Counted from the stretch's first letter, positions 37,115 through 49,320 are shown. The stretch: 64,000 bases of DNA from Alitta virens (GCA_932294295.1 OW028575.1:19596058-19660057); one strand, 5' to 3'. Numbers and translations are program-made. The notes: generated by a model not told the origin, from the letters alone.

Positions 37115-37430
37115 ATTTTTCACATTTTCCCTCATTACCAATTTTCTATAGTATTTATGGCCATAAGGACACAAAAAGGCACAACTATAATATTTTAGAC
37201 ATATAATAACAAAGCATGTAGGTGCAATAGTATCAGAGTACTGCTTGGAAAAGCAAAAAAATTTTAAAAATGTTTTCCCAAATCCTTAAAACAAAGTTGA
37301 GACACGTCAATGAGACTATCAAAAGTCACAACTTGGCCATAAAAACTAATAAGTTTCCAAATTATATCAATGTATATACAATAGTGGTGGAGTTCTGCTT
37401 TGGAAATTAAGTGTGACAAACCCACCTGCA
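37115..37430. repeat. Dispersed repeat family (GGCCATA / CTGCTTTGGAAA), copy 2
   Basis: 'ttcacattttccctcatta', 'ggccataaggacacaaaaaggcacaac', 'gagtactgcttggaaa' and 'gtcacaacttggccataaaaac' follow the same order as at 23.13-23.74 kb. The two halves of the repeat also resemble each other. Confidence 0.55.
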
Positions 37431-38213
37431 CACACACTACATGTATAACTTTTTAATAGAGTATATATACAGAAAGTCAACAGTGTAAAGCATGGAACAG
37501 CTTGGCAATGTTATTATAAGATCTACAAATAAAGAAATCAATCAAGTTCAGTACATCTGCAGTCTACATTTGGTCTGCATTTCTATGCAGGTACTTCAAA
37601 CCTCTGCCTGGGATAATAAAGCTAAAATATGGAAAAAGATTTAGGTGGTCAGCGTGATAATTTAAAATTATTGGATGTTTCCTATTCTTGTTTTTTTTTT
37701 TACCCACTCTTTCCGACTCATATCCAGCCTAATAATTTAATTGCAATGCTATAACTATAAAAGAAGGTGATGTTATTGCATGCATTGGACTTTCAGGAAC
37801 ATTTTGAGACCGTTTTTCATTAGAAACTCAAAAGAGAACAATAATTTTAGGGGATCCGAAGAAAAAGCAAACCAATTCAAGAAGTCTAATGTTTTAAAGG
37901 ATCTTTTTCATGAATATTGCAATTAAAATATGTCCAGCCATATGAGTTTAATATAACATTGGACCTGACTGTAATTTATTATAATAATCTATATGGGCCG
38001 ATAAGAAAGTGGGGTCACCGCGCTTTTTTTCAAGAAAAACTGACCTTTTTATGATGTCCCCAATTTGTCCGAAATAATACTAAAGATATTGACCAGCAAA
38101 GCCATATACTTAAAGTTGAGCCTTTGGGCTATCATTTGGTATATTTGGCATAATTTTAGCTTTAGATCTGAATTAGTGCTGTCCCTTTTTAGTTCTATGT
38201 TCTTACTCTCATA

Positions 38214-39052
38214 TACGGAAGCCTTTTAGTGCCACATACAACTTTTTTTTGGCGTTTCTGGCCACTTTATTTTTTTTGTTTTCGCTCAATTGGTTCAAGA
38301 AGGAGTTAAATGATATTGCATTTCGAATATTTGCATTTATTTCGCAAATATTTGAGTTTTTTACCACAATTTTTTTCAGAATTTGTGTCTTTTGCTACAT
38401 AATTTTTTGCTCTGCTCAATTGGTTTCAGAAGGAGTTAAATAATTTTGCGTTTATTCGCAAATGTTTGCGTTTATTCACAAATGTTGCGAATAATAGCAA
38501 AATGATTCAACTATACTGTAAAATAATATATATAATAAATAATTTAAAAAACATTATGTGATGAAAAACACAAACTCAAAAAAAATGCGTAGCAAAAAAT
38601 GCACACAGAAAAAAATTATGTTGGACAAAACAAAGTGAAAAAATGTTATGTAGCGAAAAACACAAATGACGAAAAATCATGTAGCAAAGAACAAATTGTA
38701 ACGAATTATGTAGCAAAAAGTCACAAATAAAAAAAAACTTTAAAATGAAATATTTTTTTTAGCAAAAAATATCATGTAGCAAAGAATGCATACTGAAAAA
38801 CATTATGTGTGAAACCACACAAATAAAAAATTATAATGTACCAAAAATGCCAAAAAAAAAAAATGAAAAAACAATTGTATCATAAAAACACAAGCCAAAA
38901 AAAGTATGTAGAAAAAACGCAAATTAAAAAAATTATACAGCAAATAACGCAAATTTAAAATTATTTTTATCAAAAAACACAAATCTTAACAATTAAGTAG
39001 AAAAAAACGCTAAGAAAAAAAAGAAGTTGTGTGGCACTAGTAGGCTTCCGTA
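38214..39052. mobile_element. Foldback-like element with TACGGAAGCC termini
   Basis: The left end 'TACGGAAGCCTTTTAGTGCCAC..ACAACTT' is mirrored at the right end (39052 back to about 39010). The right two thirds is a degenerate array of about 30-35 bp units built on 'gtagcaaaaaacacaaa(taaaaaa)ttat'. The left third carries the same words inverted ('ttttttgct', 'tttgcgtttattcgcaaa'). The interior is therefore a large imperfect hairpin. No coding capacity; TSD not found. Confidence 0.65.
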
Positions 39053-40299
39053 GTTAGAATATTAACCTCAGCTGGTAGCTGATGTTTGAGGCTCAATTGT
39101 GTTAAAAATGTTGCACATATAATTATGAAATTTCAGAAAGATTTAGAAAATCACGACAAACACAATGCCAGATTTTGGTAATTGTTGGTGGATGAGCACC
39201 CAAGATAAAAAACCAAATACAGAGGGTGTCTTTACGTCGGAAACCGGGTTTTTAACACGCCAATTTTAATGTTAAATTTTACAAAAAGTGATTATTGTAG
39301 CAGCTCACAATTTTAGTTGAATATAGAACAGTTACCTTATGATCACATATCCAAATCGCGTAAGTTTTGAACAACGGATGGCGAAGATATGTCATAAACT
39401 GTAATGCATAGTTTTACAAGCGCCTGTGTTGCTCCTCGTTATGTCTGCAGTGGTAATATGCGCGAAAACATCAAATTTTCTAATACCCCATATGACCACT
39501 AAATATTGAGATATCTGGAAATTTTTTACATTTCCAAAAACTAAACATGTTAGACAATAACTTGCCATCAAAAACTAATTTTTGAAAAATCCACCCATTA
39601 GCTCCCTTTTTACACGGTGCGTCACATATACATATATTTGAATATTTAGAAACGACTTATTATAATAATTATTAGTTAATTCTCTTTTTAAAAGTGAAGG
39701 CTGCAAAGTTTATCTGTTATATTTACTACAGAGTTCTCATAGGTTTTTGAAAAAACGATGTTTTACATTTCTGCACTTTAAGTGTCTGATTTTGTCTGGT
39801 AAAAATACAGTCATTCTTCACAGTAGGTAAATTACCTTTAACAAATTTAAACATGAACATGATAATACAGTAAATAAAAAGTTTCTCTAGAGGCAGTATT
39901 TTTAGGTTTTGAAAATAGAAGCTGATGTTATTAACCTTACTGTTGACTTTTTTTTTTTTTTTGAGTTATTTAACAATGCCAGATATATATATCGAACACA
40001 TACTCGAATTCTGTGAAAAAATTTGGTCAATGACTGATAGGAGATTGTAATCTGCAACGTAGATAAATGTTACAGCAGTTTGCTTGGTGAAAATTGAGAA
40101 AAAATTATGAATCTCTTTGAAAGATATGAAACACACATTTTCAGACTCCACATGACATGTAATTAGTTTGTGAATAATGTCAGATGAAGAAAATATCTTT
40201 TGTCCAAATTCCTACTATTCTGACGATTACAAAATCATGATAATTCACACAATTGAGATCTAGATAATTTTAGATAAAGTCCTTGGTTAACACTTCCAA
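39053..40299. other. Intronic non-coding stretch
   Basis: No feature supported apart from a short T run at about 39948-39962. Confidence 0.4.
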
Positions 40300-40512
40300 A
40301 GTTCATAAATTAATGGATTAAATATGGCTGACATGGCAGCAGTGCTGTAATTTTGCTGAGCACATTTTGCTGGAATAGTGCAATTGGTTAAGTCCATGGT
40401 TACATATTATTGGTTGGATACAAACAATACAACTCCCTGAGGCTGGATCATAACTTTCAGTGGACTGGTTAAATCTTTTCATGGAGTTTTTCTACTTGAA
40501 CATTTTTTCAAC

Positions 40513-41015
40513 ATGTCAGAATCATCTCAGATTGACCCACCCAAGCAACAACCACAATGGCTGAATAGCATCACAGATAAGTTGGCTCTTATTCAATCAA
40601 CGGTCAAAGACAATAATGATACACTGAATGGTTTAACCAAGACAGTTGAATTCCTTTCTTCTAAATTAGAATTAACCACTACTGAGCTGAATTCTATTAA
40701 AAGAGAAAATGCTGAGCTGAAGGTGTCACATACACAATTAACGCAGGAAATTCGAAATCTCAAGAAACGAACTGATTATCTTGAGGCCCAGTCCAGAAGA
40801 AACAATTTATTATTTGAGGGCATAGAGGAAAAAGATGGTGAAACTTGGGCACAATGTGAGGAGACTCTTAAAACTGTTTTGCTTAAATATTTGAGTCAGA
40901 ATATTAAGGAGCAACTAGAGTTTGAGAGAGTTCACAGAGTTGGACCGAAATCCGCTACAAACACAAAACCTAGGCCTATTGTTGCTAGATTCAACTGTTA
41001 CAAACAGAGGACTTA
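40513..41015 (+). pseudogene. LINE ORF1, N-terminal half: coiled coil and RNA-binding region
   Basis: Starts at the ATG after 'ttttttcaac'. Residues about 20-95 show a heptad-rich coiled coil (repeated L/I spacing, 'LTTTELNSIKRENAELKVSHTQL'-like). Then comes 'LEAQSRRNNLLFEGI', the conserved entry to the RRM-like nucleic-acid-binding domain of LINE ORF1 proteins (Transposase_22-type). Coiled coils let such proteins trimerise on the element RNA. The frame stops at TAA 41014-41016. The protein text resumes in another frame just before (about 41005), so a 1- or 2-base indel separates this part from the next. Confidence 0.8.
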
Positions 41016-41726
41016 ATATGGCAAAATCGTTTTGGTTTCAAAGGTACCAAAGTGTGGATTAATGAAGATCTTCCTCAAATTGTTAGAGAAAATCGTAACA
41101 AACTGCTACCCTACTTCCAAGCTGCTAGAAGATCTCCACTCATTAAATCTTCTTCCTTAAGACTTGACCGTTTGTTTCTTAACAAAAAACAATACACCGT
41201 GGACAACTTACAAGACATTCCAAACCACCTACATCCTAGTAAATCATCAATTATCACTACATCGGAAACAGTGGTATCTGCCTCCAAAAATGCTGTCCTG
41301 AGTAACTTGTTTCCCTGCAACATAAGAGTAGCAGGGCAGACCTTTAATTCCACTGAGCAATATATACAACATTCTAAAGCAATCCTCTTCAATGACCAGG
41401 ACAGCGCACACACAATTCTTGAAGATAATGACACTTTTGAACAAATGAAACTTGGAAAAAATATCAAAAACTTCATGAAAGACCCTTTGCATAACAAGAT
41501 GCATGATATTATGTTCAAAGCTAATCTTGCCAAATTTGAGCAAAATCAAAATGCAAAAGATGCTCTACTGCTCACAGGTTCTCGAACTCTAGGAGAAGCT
41601 ACAATTGACCCCTTCTTTGGCATAGGTCAAAGGCTCAGTTCCCGCACTGTGAGTGACCACTCAACCTGGAGAGGTGACAATTATATGGGTCGCATTTTGA
41701 CTGAGGTCCGTGATACATTGGGTTGA
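41005..41726 (+). pseudogene. LINE ORF1, C-terminal half with NADAR/YbiA-like domain
   Basis: Continues ORF1 in a second frame; there is no ATG of its own at the open-frame start. Residues encoded at about 41295-41715 read as a NADAR (YbiA-like) domain: 'LSNLFPCNIRV.GQTFNSTEQYIQHSKA', 'NLAKFEQN', 'LLLTGSRTLGEA', 'FFGIGQRLS' and 'NYMGRILTEVR', in the family's order. NADAR proteins are N-glycosidases acting on ADP-ribose- and riboflavin-intermediate-like substrates. Fusion to a retrotransposon ORF1 suggests either a recruited enzyme or a recruited ligand-binding fold. The motif order is seen in the translation; the family name is from recall and the role is inference. Confidence 0.7.
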
Positions 41727-42218
41727 TTTGTGAAATGACTGAGTAAATTTACTTGTTTTGTATACCTGACAATGGTCCAAATCAATTTATTTATGTTATT
41801 TTGTTCTAATTATATCTGCTGTTTGTATCTGTTGATCTGTTTATTTGTGTTATTAACTACTGTGTGTTCTAACTTTGGTAACAATGAGACTTGAGTATCA
41901 CTAATCCTAACTTAAATTAATATATCCAGCAAAATGTAATCCAGTTCTGACCTGTTGTCTATGATCACCTATGCCATATGTTCAATTCAAACAATGCTGG
42001 AATCTCCTGAGTGCCACACAATTACCATTAATCAACACAATTTCTATTCATCTTCAAAACCACATCTTGCTATTGAATTTGAAAAAAAATGTTCTACATT
42101 ATATGAAACTTGTATCACCATTAAAGAAATGTTTAATGACCTATCAAGGTTTCTTTAACATGCACTTTAACAGTGCTGTGTTTTGTAAAGTGGAAATGCT
42201 CCATCAGGATATTTACTC

Positions 42219-43568
42219 ATGACAGAAACAAATTATAGTTTATTAGATTTGGTAAATGAGGAAATATACGATAATGAAGATGAAGCACCTTCAGTTTTTC
42301 AATGCTCACCCTACTATAGTAATGAAGGATTGCAAGAAATATTCTTAAGTGTTCCTAATACTTTCAAAATAATATCTTTGAATGTGCAGTCTTTAAATGC
42401 AAAGTTTAATGAACTGAAAATTTATATTGAAGCAATTTGTAAATCAGATTTCAGTGCAGTTTGTATCCAAGAGACCTGGTTATCTGATGAGTCTGATCTT
42501 CTGCAGTTGAATGGATATAATCTTATTTCAAAAGGAAAGTCCTCAAGTCAACATGGTGGTGTGGCTATATATTTAAAAGAAGATTTCCAATATAAAATAC
42601 TTCCCATTTGTAGTCATTCAAATATTTGGGATGGAATCTTTCTTGAAATTGACTTAAATGAATCTTTGAATCAATGTTCCAACAAAACAGTAATTATAAT
42701 AGGAAATATATATAGACCTCCCAGAGACAATATAGAGAACTATAATACTTTCGTAAGTGAACTTGACCAGATACTACATAATCTTCAGCAAAATAATAAA
42801 GATGTCGCAATAACAGGTGATTTTAATATTGACCTTCTTAAAATAAAAGAGAGGAATATCTTTAACGATTATTTTGAAAGCATGTTAGCTAATGGATTTA
42901 TTCCTAAAATTACCTACCCTACTAGAATAACTAATCACAGTAAGACCCTCATAGATAACATATTGGTTAAACTTTCAAACAACTTTTCTTCTACTACAGC
43001 TGGAATCTTACTGGTGAACATATCTGATCATTTACCTTGTTTTATATCATTAGATTATTTGAGAATTAATAGATGTTCTTATAAATATATAAAAACTTGG
43101 TTGAGAAGCGAACGGGCATATAAAAACCTTATGAATGAAATTAAAGCAAATTGCACCTCTGATAAATTTTATCAGAACGTAAACAAAAATCCAAACATTA
43201 ACTTTGATGTACTTGATCAGATTATTCAACAAGCTTATAAAAAAAATATTCCTGTTAAGATTGTCAAATTTGACAAACATAAACATAAACTGAACAAATG
43301 GATTACCCAGGGTATACTATCTTCTATAAAGTTCAGGGACAGACTTTACAAACGATTAATGGAAACTAAAAACAACATAACTTTGTACCAAACATTGAAA
43401 ACTAATCTATTAAACTATAACAAATTATTAAGAACCTTAATAAGAACAGCCAAAAAGTCGTATTATGAATCATGTTTTAGCAAATTCCGTGACGATATAA
43501 AGAAAACTTGGAATACAATTAAAACTATACTAAACAAAATGGTACACATATTACAAATAAGCAAATAA
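42219..43568 (+). pseudogene. LINE ORF2 endonuclease part (APE type)
   Basis: The open frame carries the motif series of apurinic-like LINE endonucleases: 'ISLNVQSLNAKF', 'VCIQETWLSD' (catalytic Glu), 'GNIYRPP', 'ITGDFNID' (Asp-x-Asn), 'TLIDNILV' and 'NISDHLPC' (Asp-His). All catalytic positions that I can place are present. The domain nicks target DNA to prime reverse transcription. The frame is lost at about 43540 in 'aaaatggtacaca'; ORF2 text resumes in another frame ('ITNKQIIVDKFNEYF'). Confidence 0.85.
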
Positions 43569-45256
43569 TTGTTGATAAATTTAATGAATATTTTACGAAA
43601 GTAGGGTCTAGTCTTGCAGAAAATATTACTGTCCCCCTAAATAAATCATTTACAGATTATCTACTGTCGCCAAATAGTCATACTTTTTCTTTAATTGAAA
43701 CCTTAAAACCAAAGAGCAGTAGTGGTATTGATGGAATTTCTAATAAATTGCTGAAATGAATAAAAAATGGAATTCTGGTTCCTTTAACTTTGATAATAAA
43801 CCAAGCAATAGAAAATGGAATTTTTCCGGACAGGCTCAAAATAGCCAAAGTAATTCCCTTGTTTAAGACAAATGAAGATTACTTATTTGAAAACTACAGG
43901 CCAATCTCTGTTTTGCCCAGCCTGTCAAAGATACTTGAAAGAGTTATGCATTCACAATTGGTCTCCTACTTCTCAAGATTCAATTTATTTTATGATAAAC
44001 AATATGGCTTTAGGAGTTCACATTCAACTGAATTGGCAGCATTAGAAATTACTAACAGAATCATCAATAGTATGGATAAGAAAGAAGTACCTCTGGCTAT
44101 TTTCCTTGATTTATCTAAGGCCTTTGACACAATTGATCACAATATCCTTCTTCATAAATTATGTTACTATGGTGTGAAAGACAAGTCATTAAAGCTGATT
44201 ACAAATTACTTATTTAATCGAAAGCAATATATCTATATGGACAATATCAGTTCTGAATTATTACCAATTAAAACAGGTGTCCCTCAGGGATCAATTTTAG
44301 GACCATTACTTTTCATGATATATATAAATGATCTTAATTTGGCTAGCCCTATCTTTAAACCCATCATATATGCTGCAGATACAGCATTATCTGCAACTTT
44401 AAGTGCCTTTGACAGTGCAGGTCAAAACAGGGATAGAAATATAGATACAGAACTTGAAAATATCTCTCTGTGGCTAAAACTTAATAAATTATCATTAAAT
44501 ACTTCCAAGACAAAGGCCATGCTTTTTCATACTGTACGCAAAAATGTGAATTATCCAAATATTATGATAAATGGTACAATTATAGACTTTGTGGATTCTT
44601 TTAACTATCTAGGAATTACAATAGATAAACATCTTAGTTGGAAGTCGCATATTCATAAGATATCCTTGAAAATGTCTAAAATTATAGGAATAATGTTAAA
44701 AATGAAACATTTTATCTCGAAGGATATCCTTCTCACTTTATATTATAGCTTATTCATGCCATATCTCAATTATGGGATTCTTTGTTGGAAATCAAAGATT
44801 AATTCAGTTGTAAAGTTTCAAAAGAAAGCTGTCAGAATCATAATGGGTGCGAAATACAATGCTCACACAGAACCAATTTTTAAGTATCTAAGCCTTCTGA
44901 AAGTTAATGATCTATGTAACCTTCAAGAATTAAAATTTTGTTACAAATTAGAGAACAAATTGGTACCCGCTTACTTTCAAGACAACATATTTGTAAAAAA
45001 TAGAAACATTCATCGACACAACACCAGATCTGCCAATGCATTCCATATACCCCGAGTTAGGCATGAATTTGCCAAACATGGCATTCATTATATAATTCCC
45101 ATGGCTTTTAATAATAGTATTCCGCTTATCATAAACAAAATTTACACCCACAGTCTCTCTGGATTCGCAAAATATATCAAGAATGACTATCTAAACAATT
45201 ACAAAGAAAATTGCTTGATAAGAAATTGTTACATTTGTCAGTCCTCTTCAGGGTGA
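43545..45256 (+). pseudogene. LINE ORF2 reverse transcriptase part, catalytic Asp mutated
   Basis: Motifs run in order: 'SSSGIDGISNKLL', an in-frame TGA (43757-43759), 'NYRPISVLPSLSKILERV', 'QYGFRSSHST', 'AIFLDLSKAFDTIDH', 'GVPQGSILGPLLF', then the active-site box, which reads Y-A-A-D rather than Y-A-D-D. The first of the paired aspartates (44375-44377) is Ala, so RT would be dead even if the frame were whole. Thumb and a Cys-rich end ('RNCYICQ') follow. It belongs to the jockey/CR1 supergroup; the exact clade is undetermined. Confidence 0.85.
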
Positions 45257-46172
45257 GCTTTGCTTCATAAATGCCTGTGTTGCACTCATTATATCCTTTT
45301 TGTGAATTTTAATGACTAATTTTCTGCAGTTCATCTTATTTTATAGGGTTCTAAGATATCCAGTGTACTTTCTATTCGGAAGTGATGAACCAAAAGTTAT
45401 TCCAACACAGAAAATGCACAGAAAATGCTTGTAAAAGTAGCATGTGAATTTCATTTCAGTAACTTCCAACATGGCATGTGAATTTCATTTAATCAGGTTC
45501 TAAATAGAAAATGCTTGTAACAATAGCATGTGAATTTCATTTAGTATTTTGTTCATCATTGTTTCTGTCCAGTCATTTCTATTATCATTATTGTTACTAT
45601 TATTATTCCTAAAATATTTTATTTACTTGATAAATTGTAATCGGTGACTCAGGAGATTTCAGCCTACCTTTAAACGCCGGGGTGGCCTTTCGATAGCGGT
45701 CTTTAGACCTTAGAGAGGCCTCCCACACATAGACAAAAATACATTTTAAATATTTCTTTACTTGTTTATTTGTCTATTTGTCTATGTATGTTTCAAACAA
45801 TGTCTGTATATGAAATGTGTGTCTCTTTGTGTAAATAAATGTCTTTGTCTGTCTGTCTAATGTTTTGTCATAATTAAACTTGTAACCATGGACAAAATCA
45901 TTTTTCAGGCAATTGATGTATATAGAGCTTATAGGCTATTAGTTCCAGAAAAGTTAAGCTTTTTACAACAAGTAAAAAATGGCTTAATTGTCAAAGGCGT
46001 TGGTCTGCTTGAAAAGGGCTATGAGTGCAGCAGTTCAAGCTCAGTCCAGGAAAAAACTAAATGTTTAAATTAATAATACGTTTTCATGTCATTACTATCT
46101 GCTATCGACTGTTATCGCACAAGTCTGGTACAGGTCTTCTTTTAAAGAGAGCTTTACTTGTTATCAATTTCT

Positions 46173-46737
46173 TTATGTTAAAAAATTCTTATAAATTATC
46201 ATTATTTTGCTAAATACTCCCATTTTTCTGCTGTTCACACATTGCTTAGAGCAATGGAATTGCATATTACGATAATTGACTGAAAATTCAACCATAAACT
46301 GCTTGTCCTTTACTTCGCAATCTTCGTCAGGTGTTTTCTTAATTCCCTCTATGATTAAATTCTCTCGCTGGCCATAAGACTCCAGTGATACCATTTGTTC
46401 TAATAGATTTCATCAAGCTCAGTTCGTAATGTGTTTATGTGTGCTTTCATTTGGTTATTTTTAACTTGCAGCTGTTCAACCTGATTAACTGCACTTCTGG
46501 AGTTCGTTAACGCTTCATCAATTTTGGCATCCATAGCCCCCATTGTTTTAAGTTTTAAGTTCACCAATTTCATTACAAATGTCACCGATGTCCTTGTTAG
46601 CCATACTAAAATCATGCTTCAGTTCTTTCACAATTTGTAATATTTGCATGTTTGTGGGGTCAAGAACTGCACTAGAGGAATCTTGGCATTCCATTGTTTT
46701 AGACTGTGATGTTAGTTTTCTATCCGAGTTGGCCATG
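46173..46737 (-). pseudogene. LINE ORF1 fragment
   Basis: Three overlapping minus-strand frames read in order: a Ser/Gln-rich start at 46736 ('MANSDRKLTSQSKTM'), coiled-coil sequence ('AVNQVEQLQVKNNQMKAHINTL'), then 'LESYGQRENLIIEGI', the ORF1 RRM-entry motif. Frameshifts at about 46555 and 46400 separate them. No ORF2 follows, so this is an isolated ORF1 relic from a LINE different from the 40-45 kb one. Confidence 0.65.
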
Positions 46738-47203
46738 AGATCATAAAGACATGACCCAGGAATGTTTATGTACAGGATAATTGGAGCATATATTCAGGTC
46801 AAGATTATGCAATCAGAGCTTGTCAATGCATATTGAAGCAGTCAAGGATGATCACACCAAAAATTAAATGAAAGCATGGAATGTAGTCACGGATGATATC
46901 AAAATCTCCATGCTTAGATTTATAGAATATCTCCAAGATACTGTCAAAAATCAAATGCTGTGACTATACTTGCTGTTGTTCATGTAAAAATTGTTCCACC
47001 AGAGGTGGTAATTTAACCAAATGTTGGCAATTTATGCTCCTGCATGTCTACTGCTGGTTATGTTTGATTTCTAGTCAAGGGGTTGGTCGGAGATTAGTAG
47101 TATAACACTTCCAAATCTCATGCGTGAAATGTAGTCGGTTTGATTTACAAACCACTAAAATTGACCATTATTTAATTGGTTTTTACTTTTTCTATTTCCA
47201 CAG
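46738..47203. other. GPCR intron end
   Basis: No feature other than the pyrimidine-rich acceptor tract 'tttttactttttctatttccacag' just before 47204. Confidence 0.5.
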
Positions 47204-47311
47204 GTTGCCGAGTGGCTGCTTCCACTGTCTACTTCTTTGGCGTCGCCAGTATAACCACAGTCGCTGTCATGAGTGTTATGAGATACATCAAAGTTTGTCA
47301 CAGTTCCGCAG
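47204..47311 (+). CDS. Rhodopsin-like GPCR (opsin-like) exon: TM3 and (D)RY region
   Basis: A 108-nt exon from a 'ttccacag' acceptor to a 'gtttgt' donor, phase 1 at both ends. It encodes the conserved disulfide Cys, then TM3 'VYFFGVASITTVAVMSVMRYIKVC'. The usual E/DRY is M-R-Y, retaining Arg and Tyr but not the acidic residue. The glycine/alanine-rich 'FFGVAS' pattern is typical of opsin TM3. It joins the exon at 28200-28382 in phase across an 18.8 kb intron. Later exons (TM4-TM7) are not visible before 64 kb, so the Polinton may lie in the next intron. Nothing suggests this exon is broken. Confidence 0.75.
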
Positions 47312-48435
47312 GTTTGTCTATTTCAAAGTTCTTTCATGAACTCTTGGACGCCATCTTTGATATTTCAAAATACATGCTGCTGACAAAATTTAATTGTCAA
47401 GAATATAATAAAGCTCCCCTATTCCATGATATCAATTATAAAAATTTTGGACAAACATTGCTAAAAGTAGGAATTATGGCAGTAATGTGGAAGTTTAGTC
47501 ACTTGACTTATACATTTCAAACTAGTTGTCATGGCAACAGTATTTCTTTAACAAAACTGAAATCAGGTGAATGATAATGGCAGGTGTTGGTTGTGCCAAA
47601 GCATGCCTTATTTGTTGATAATATGTATTACATGAATAAAGAAAAAAAATTCTAATATGTAAAGATTAGCAAAAGCACCACTTGTTTTGTTACCATGGCA
47701 ACAGGATTATACGATCTTCAAATAATAAACATTGTTTTTCAATAACTGTAGATACCTGTAAATTTTGGCCAAATATCAAACATGTTTCATTTGTTTTGCC
47801 AAAGTTAGAGAATATAATAAGTTTCAATATTGGGTTTAAAAATTAAGGGACTTGTTGCCATGCAAACAAATGTTAAGACCCTTATTTTTACCACTTTCGA
47901 CAGAGCAAACATAAAAATTCATAAAATTGAGGAACTTGGGATTAAAATGATGTGCAATATGACCATCAGGTCTTTACGTGTCACCAGTTTGCCTCTCCTC
48001 TATTAGTTAAGTGCTATGAAACATCATACATGTCAGTGTCTCTCAAAATTAATTACACTCATGTAGAAATATCACAATTGATGTTTTTTTGTTGATTTAC
48101 TGGGAAAAAAAGATTGTCATTCCTGCCTTTTTATAATATGAAAAATAGCACTGAGACTTGCAAAATGATTAGCTAAAGCTATACAGCTGCTATACAGAGC
48201 TAAGAACAACTATCTGAAGCTACAAAAATTTGCAACAAGTTACATGCCAAACCTAGCCATAACTAGGAGACGCATAATAATAAGTGAGCTTTATCGACAC
48301 CCCACAATCTTAATACTATCACCTACTGTCTAAAGCAGGGAACTGGTCTACAGTGCTGTCCAACTGGTATGAGTGCTTCAGCGACATTAAAAATTGTCAT
48401 ACTCTGTTGCTAGGAGACCTTACTCTGTTGGACTC
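47312..48435. other. Non-coding, presumed GPCR intron
   Basis: The frame open past 47311 to 47574 runs into intron and is not a gene. No repeats recognised. Confidence 0.4.
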
Positions 48436-48617
48436 TGGGTGGGTGGGTGGCTTAGGGCTTTATATCCTGTATTTCTGCACCTGCTGGGCTAATTAGGACA
48501 GGCAGGGACCATGGCAATTGGATGATGGATGAAACAGCCATCCAACTTCGGCTCGACCGGGAATCAAACCCAGGACCCAGTGGTTGATTGCCCAGCACGC
48601 TACCACTGACCGAGGCC
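48436..48617 (-). mobile_element. tRNA-derived SINE (family 1), head present
   Basis: The minus-strand order is: tRNA-like head with 'GGTCAGTGGTAGCGTGCTGG' (A-box side) and 'CTGGGTTTGATTCCC' (B box), the family body, then a (CACC)n tail. It is closely similar to 920-1107. I could not find a convincing target-site duplication. Confidence 0.8.
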
Positions 48618-49033
48618 CCAACCCTCTGACCTCAGACACTTACAGCATTGTGTAACGTGGATTTCTGGCTGCTTGGGAAGGTTGGCTGTCTGGTCAGTCA
48701 AACATAACAATTTGACTCGCTCGAACAGCAATTCCCTGAACCAGTACCCCACTTCAGACAAAATTAGTCTGGCAGCCATTGGTGTGAACTTGAAAGAGTG
48801 GTCTATAGTTCTGTTCTGGGTATCATTGGATAGCCTATTGGTTCTCTAATTTTAATATCTGCCTGATGGCATCTTGTCATTCTTGGGCAACTTGAGATCT
48901 TCAAGATTGCATCCAAGATTGCATCCAAGATTGCCACCGAATAGGACCTGCAAATTTTGAATTTTTACTAGCGTAGGATAGCTAAGCTCATATTCAGCAG
49001 ATTATACTCACTTTTCCACTGGGTATGGAGGAG

Positions 49034-49320
49034 TATGTTATATCCCTCATAGGCAGGAGTTAACTAACATTTTGTGGCCATCTTGAATATCATCAGGCAG
49101 ATTTTAAAACTAATGAACCAATGTTAGTTAATTCCAGACTATTATGAGGGATATCACTAACTTATACCCCACTTGAATTATTTACTTCTTTTTTTTATTG
49201 TTAAATTGGTTTAACTGCTCTTATTACACATGAAAAGCACTGTTTTCACTCACGATGGAGTTAAATTACATTTTCGTTGGTTATTACCTATTCAGAATAA
49301 TAGGAAAACTATCTAGGTGG
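49034..49320. repeat. Dispersed repeat with inverted CCCTCATAG / AGTTAACTAACATT ends
   Basis: 'ttatatccctcatag..aggagttaactaacatttt' at 49038-49076 is followed by the inverted 'aatgttagttaattcc...tatgagggatat' at 49120-49155. This gives an inverted-repeat structure of about 120 bp related to the sequence near 27.7-28.05 kb. The following 'attttcgttggttattacc' to 'ataggaaaact' matches about 10.42-10.46 kb. Confidence 0.5.

Larger units (their letters stand above)
40300..45860 (+). mobile_element. Nearly full-length jockey/CR1-type LINE
   Basis: A 5' UTR-like region is followed by ORF1 (40513-41726, one frameshift), a spacer, ORF2 (42219-45256: endonuclease, then RT, with one frameshift and one nonsense codon) and a 3' UTR ending in a TGTCTGTCTGTC tail near 45858. 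The 3' UTR has an internal duplication of 'gaaaatgcttgtaa..agcatgtgaatttcattt' (45417-45541). The 5' end is estimated and no TSD was identified. It lies in the GPCR intron in sense orientation. The lesions make it inactive. Confidence 0.85.

Noticed and set aside
41111..41549. Minus-strand frames of 100 and 140 codons
   Set aside because: Shadows of LINE ORF1 on the other strand, without motifs.
41955..42222. 67- and 83-codon frames between LINE ORF1 and ORF2
   Set aside because: Overlapping frames in the LINE spacer with no recognisable domain.
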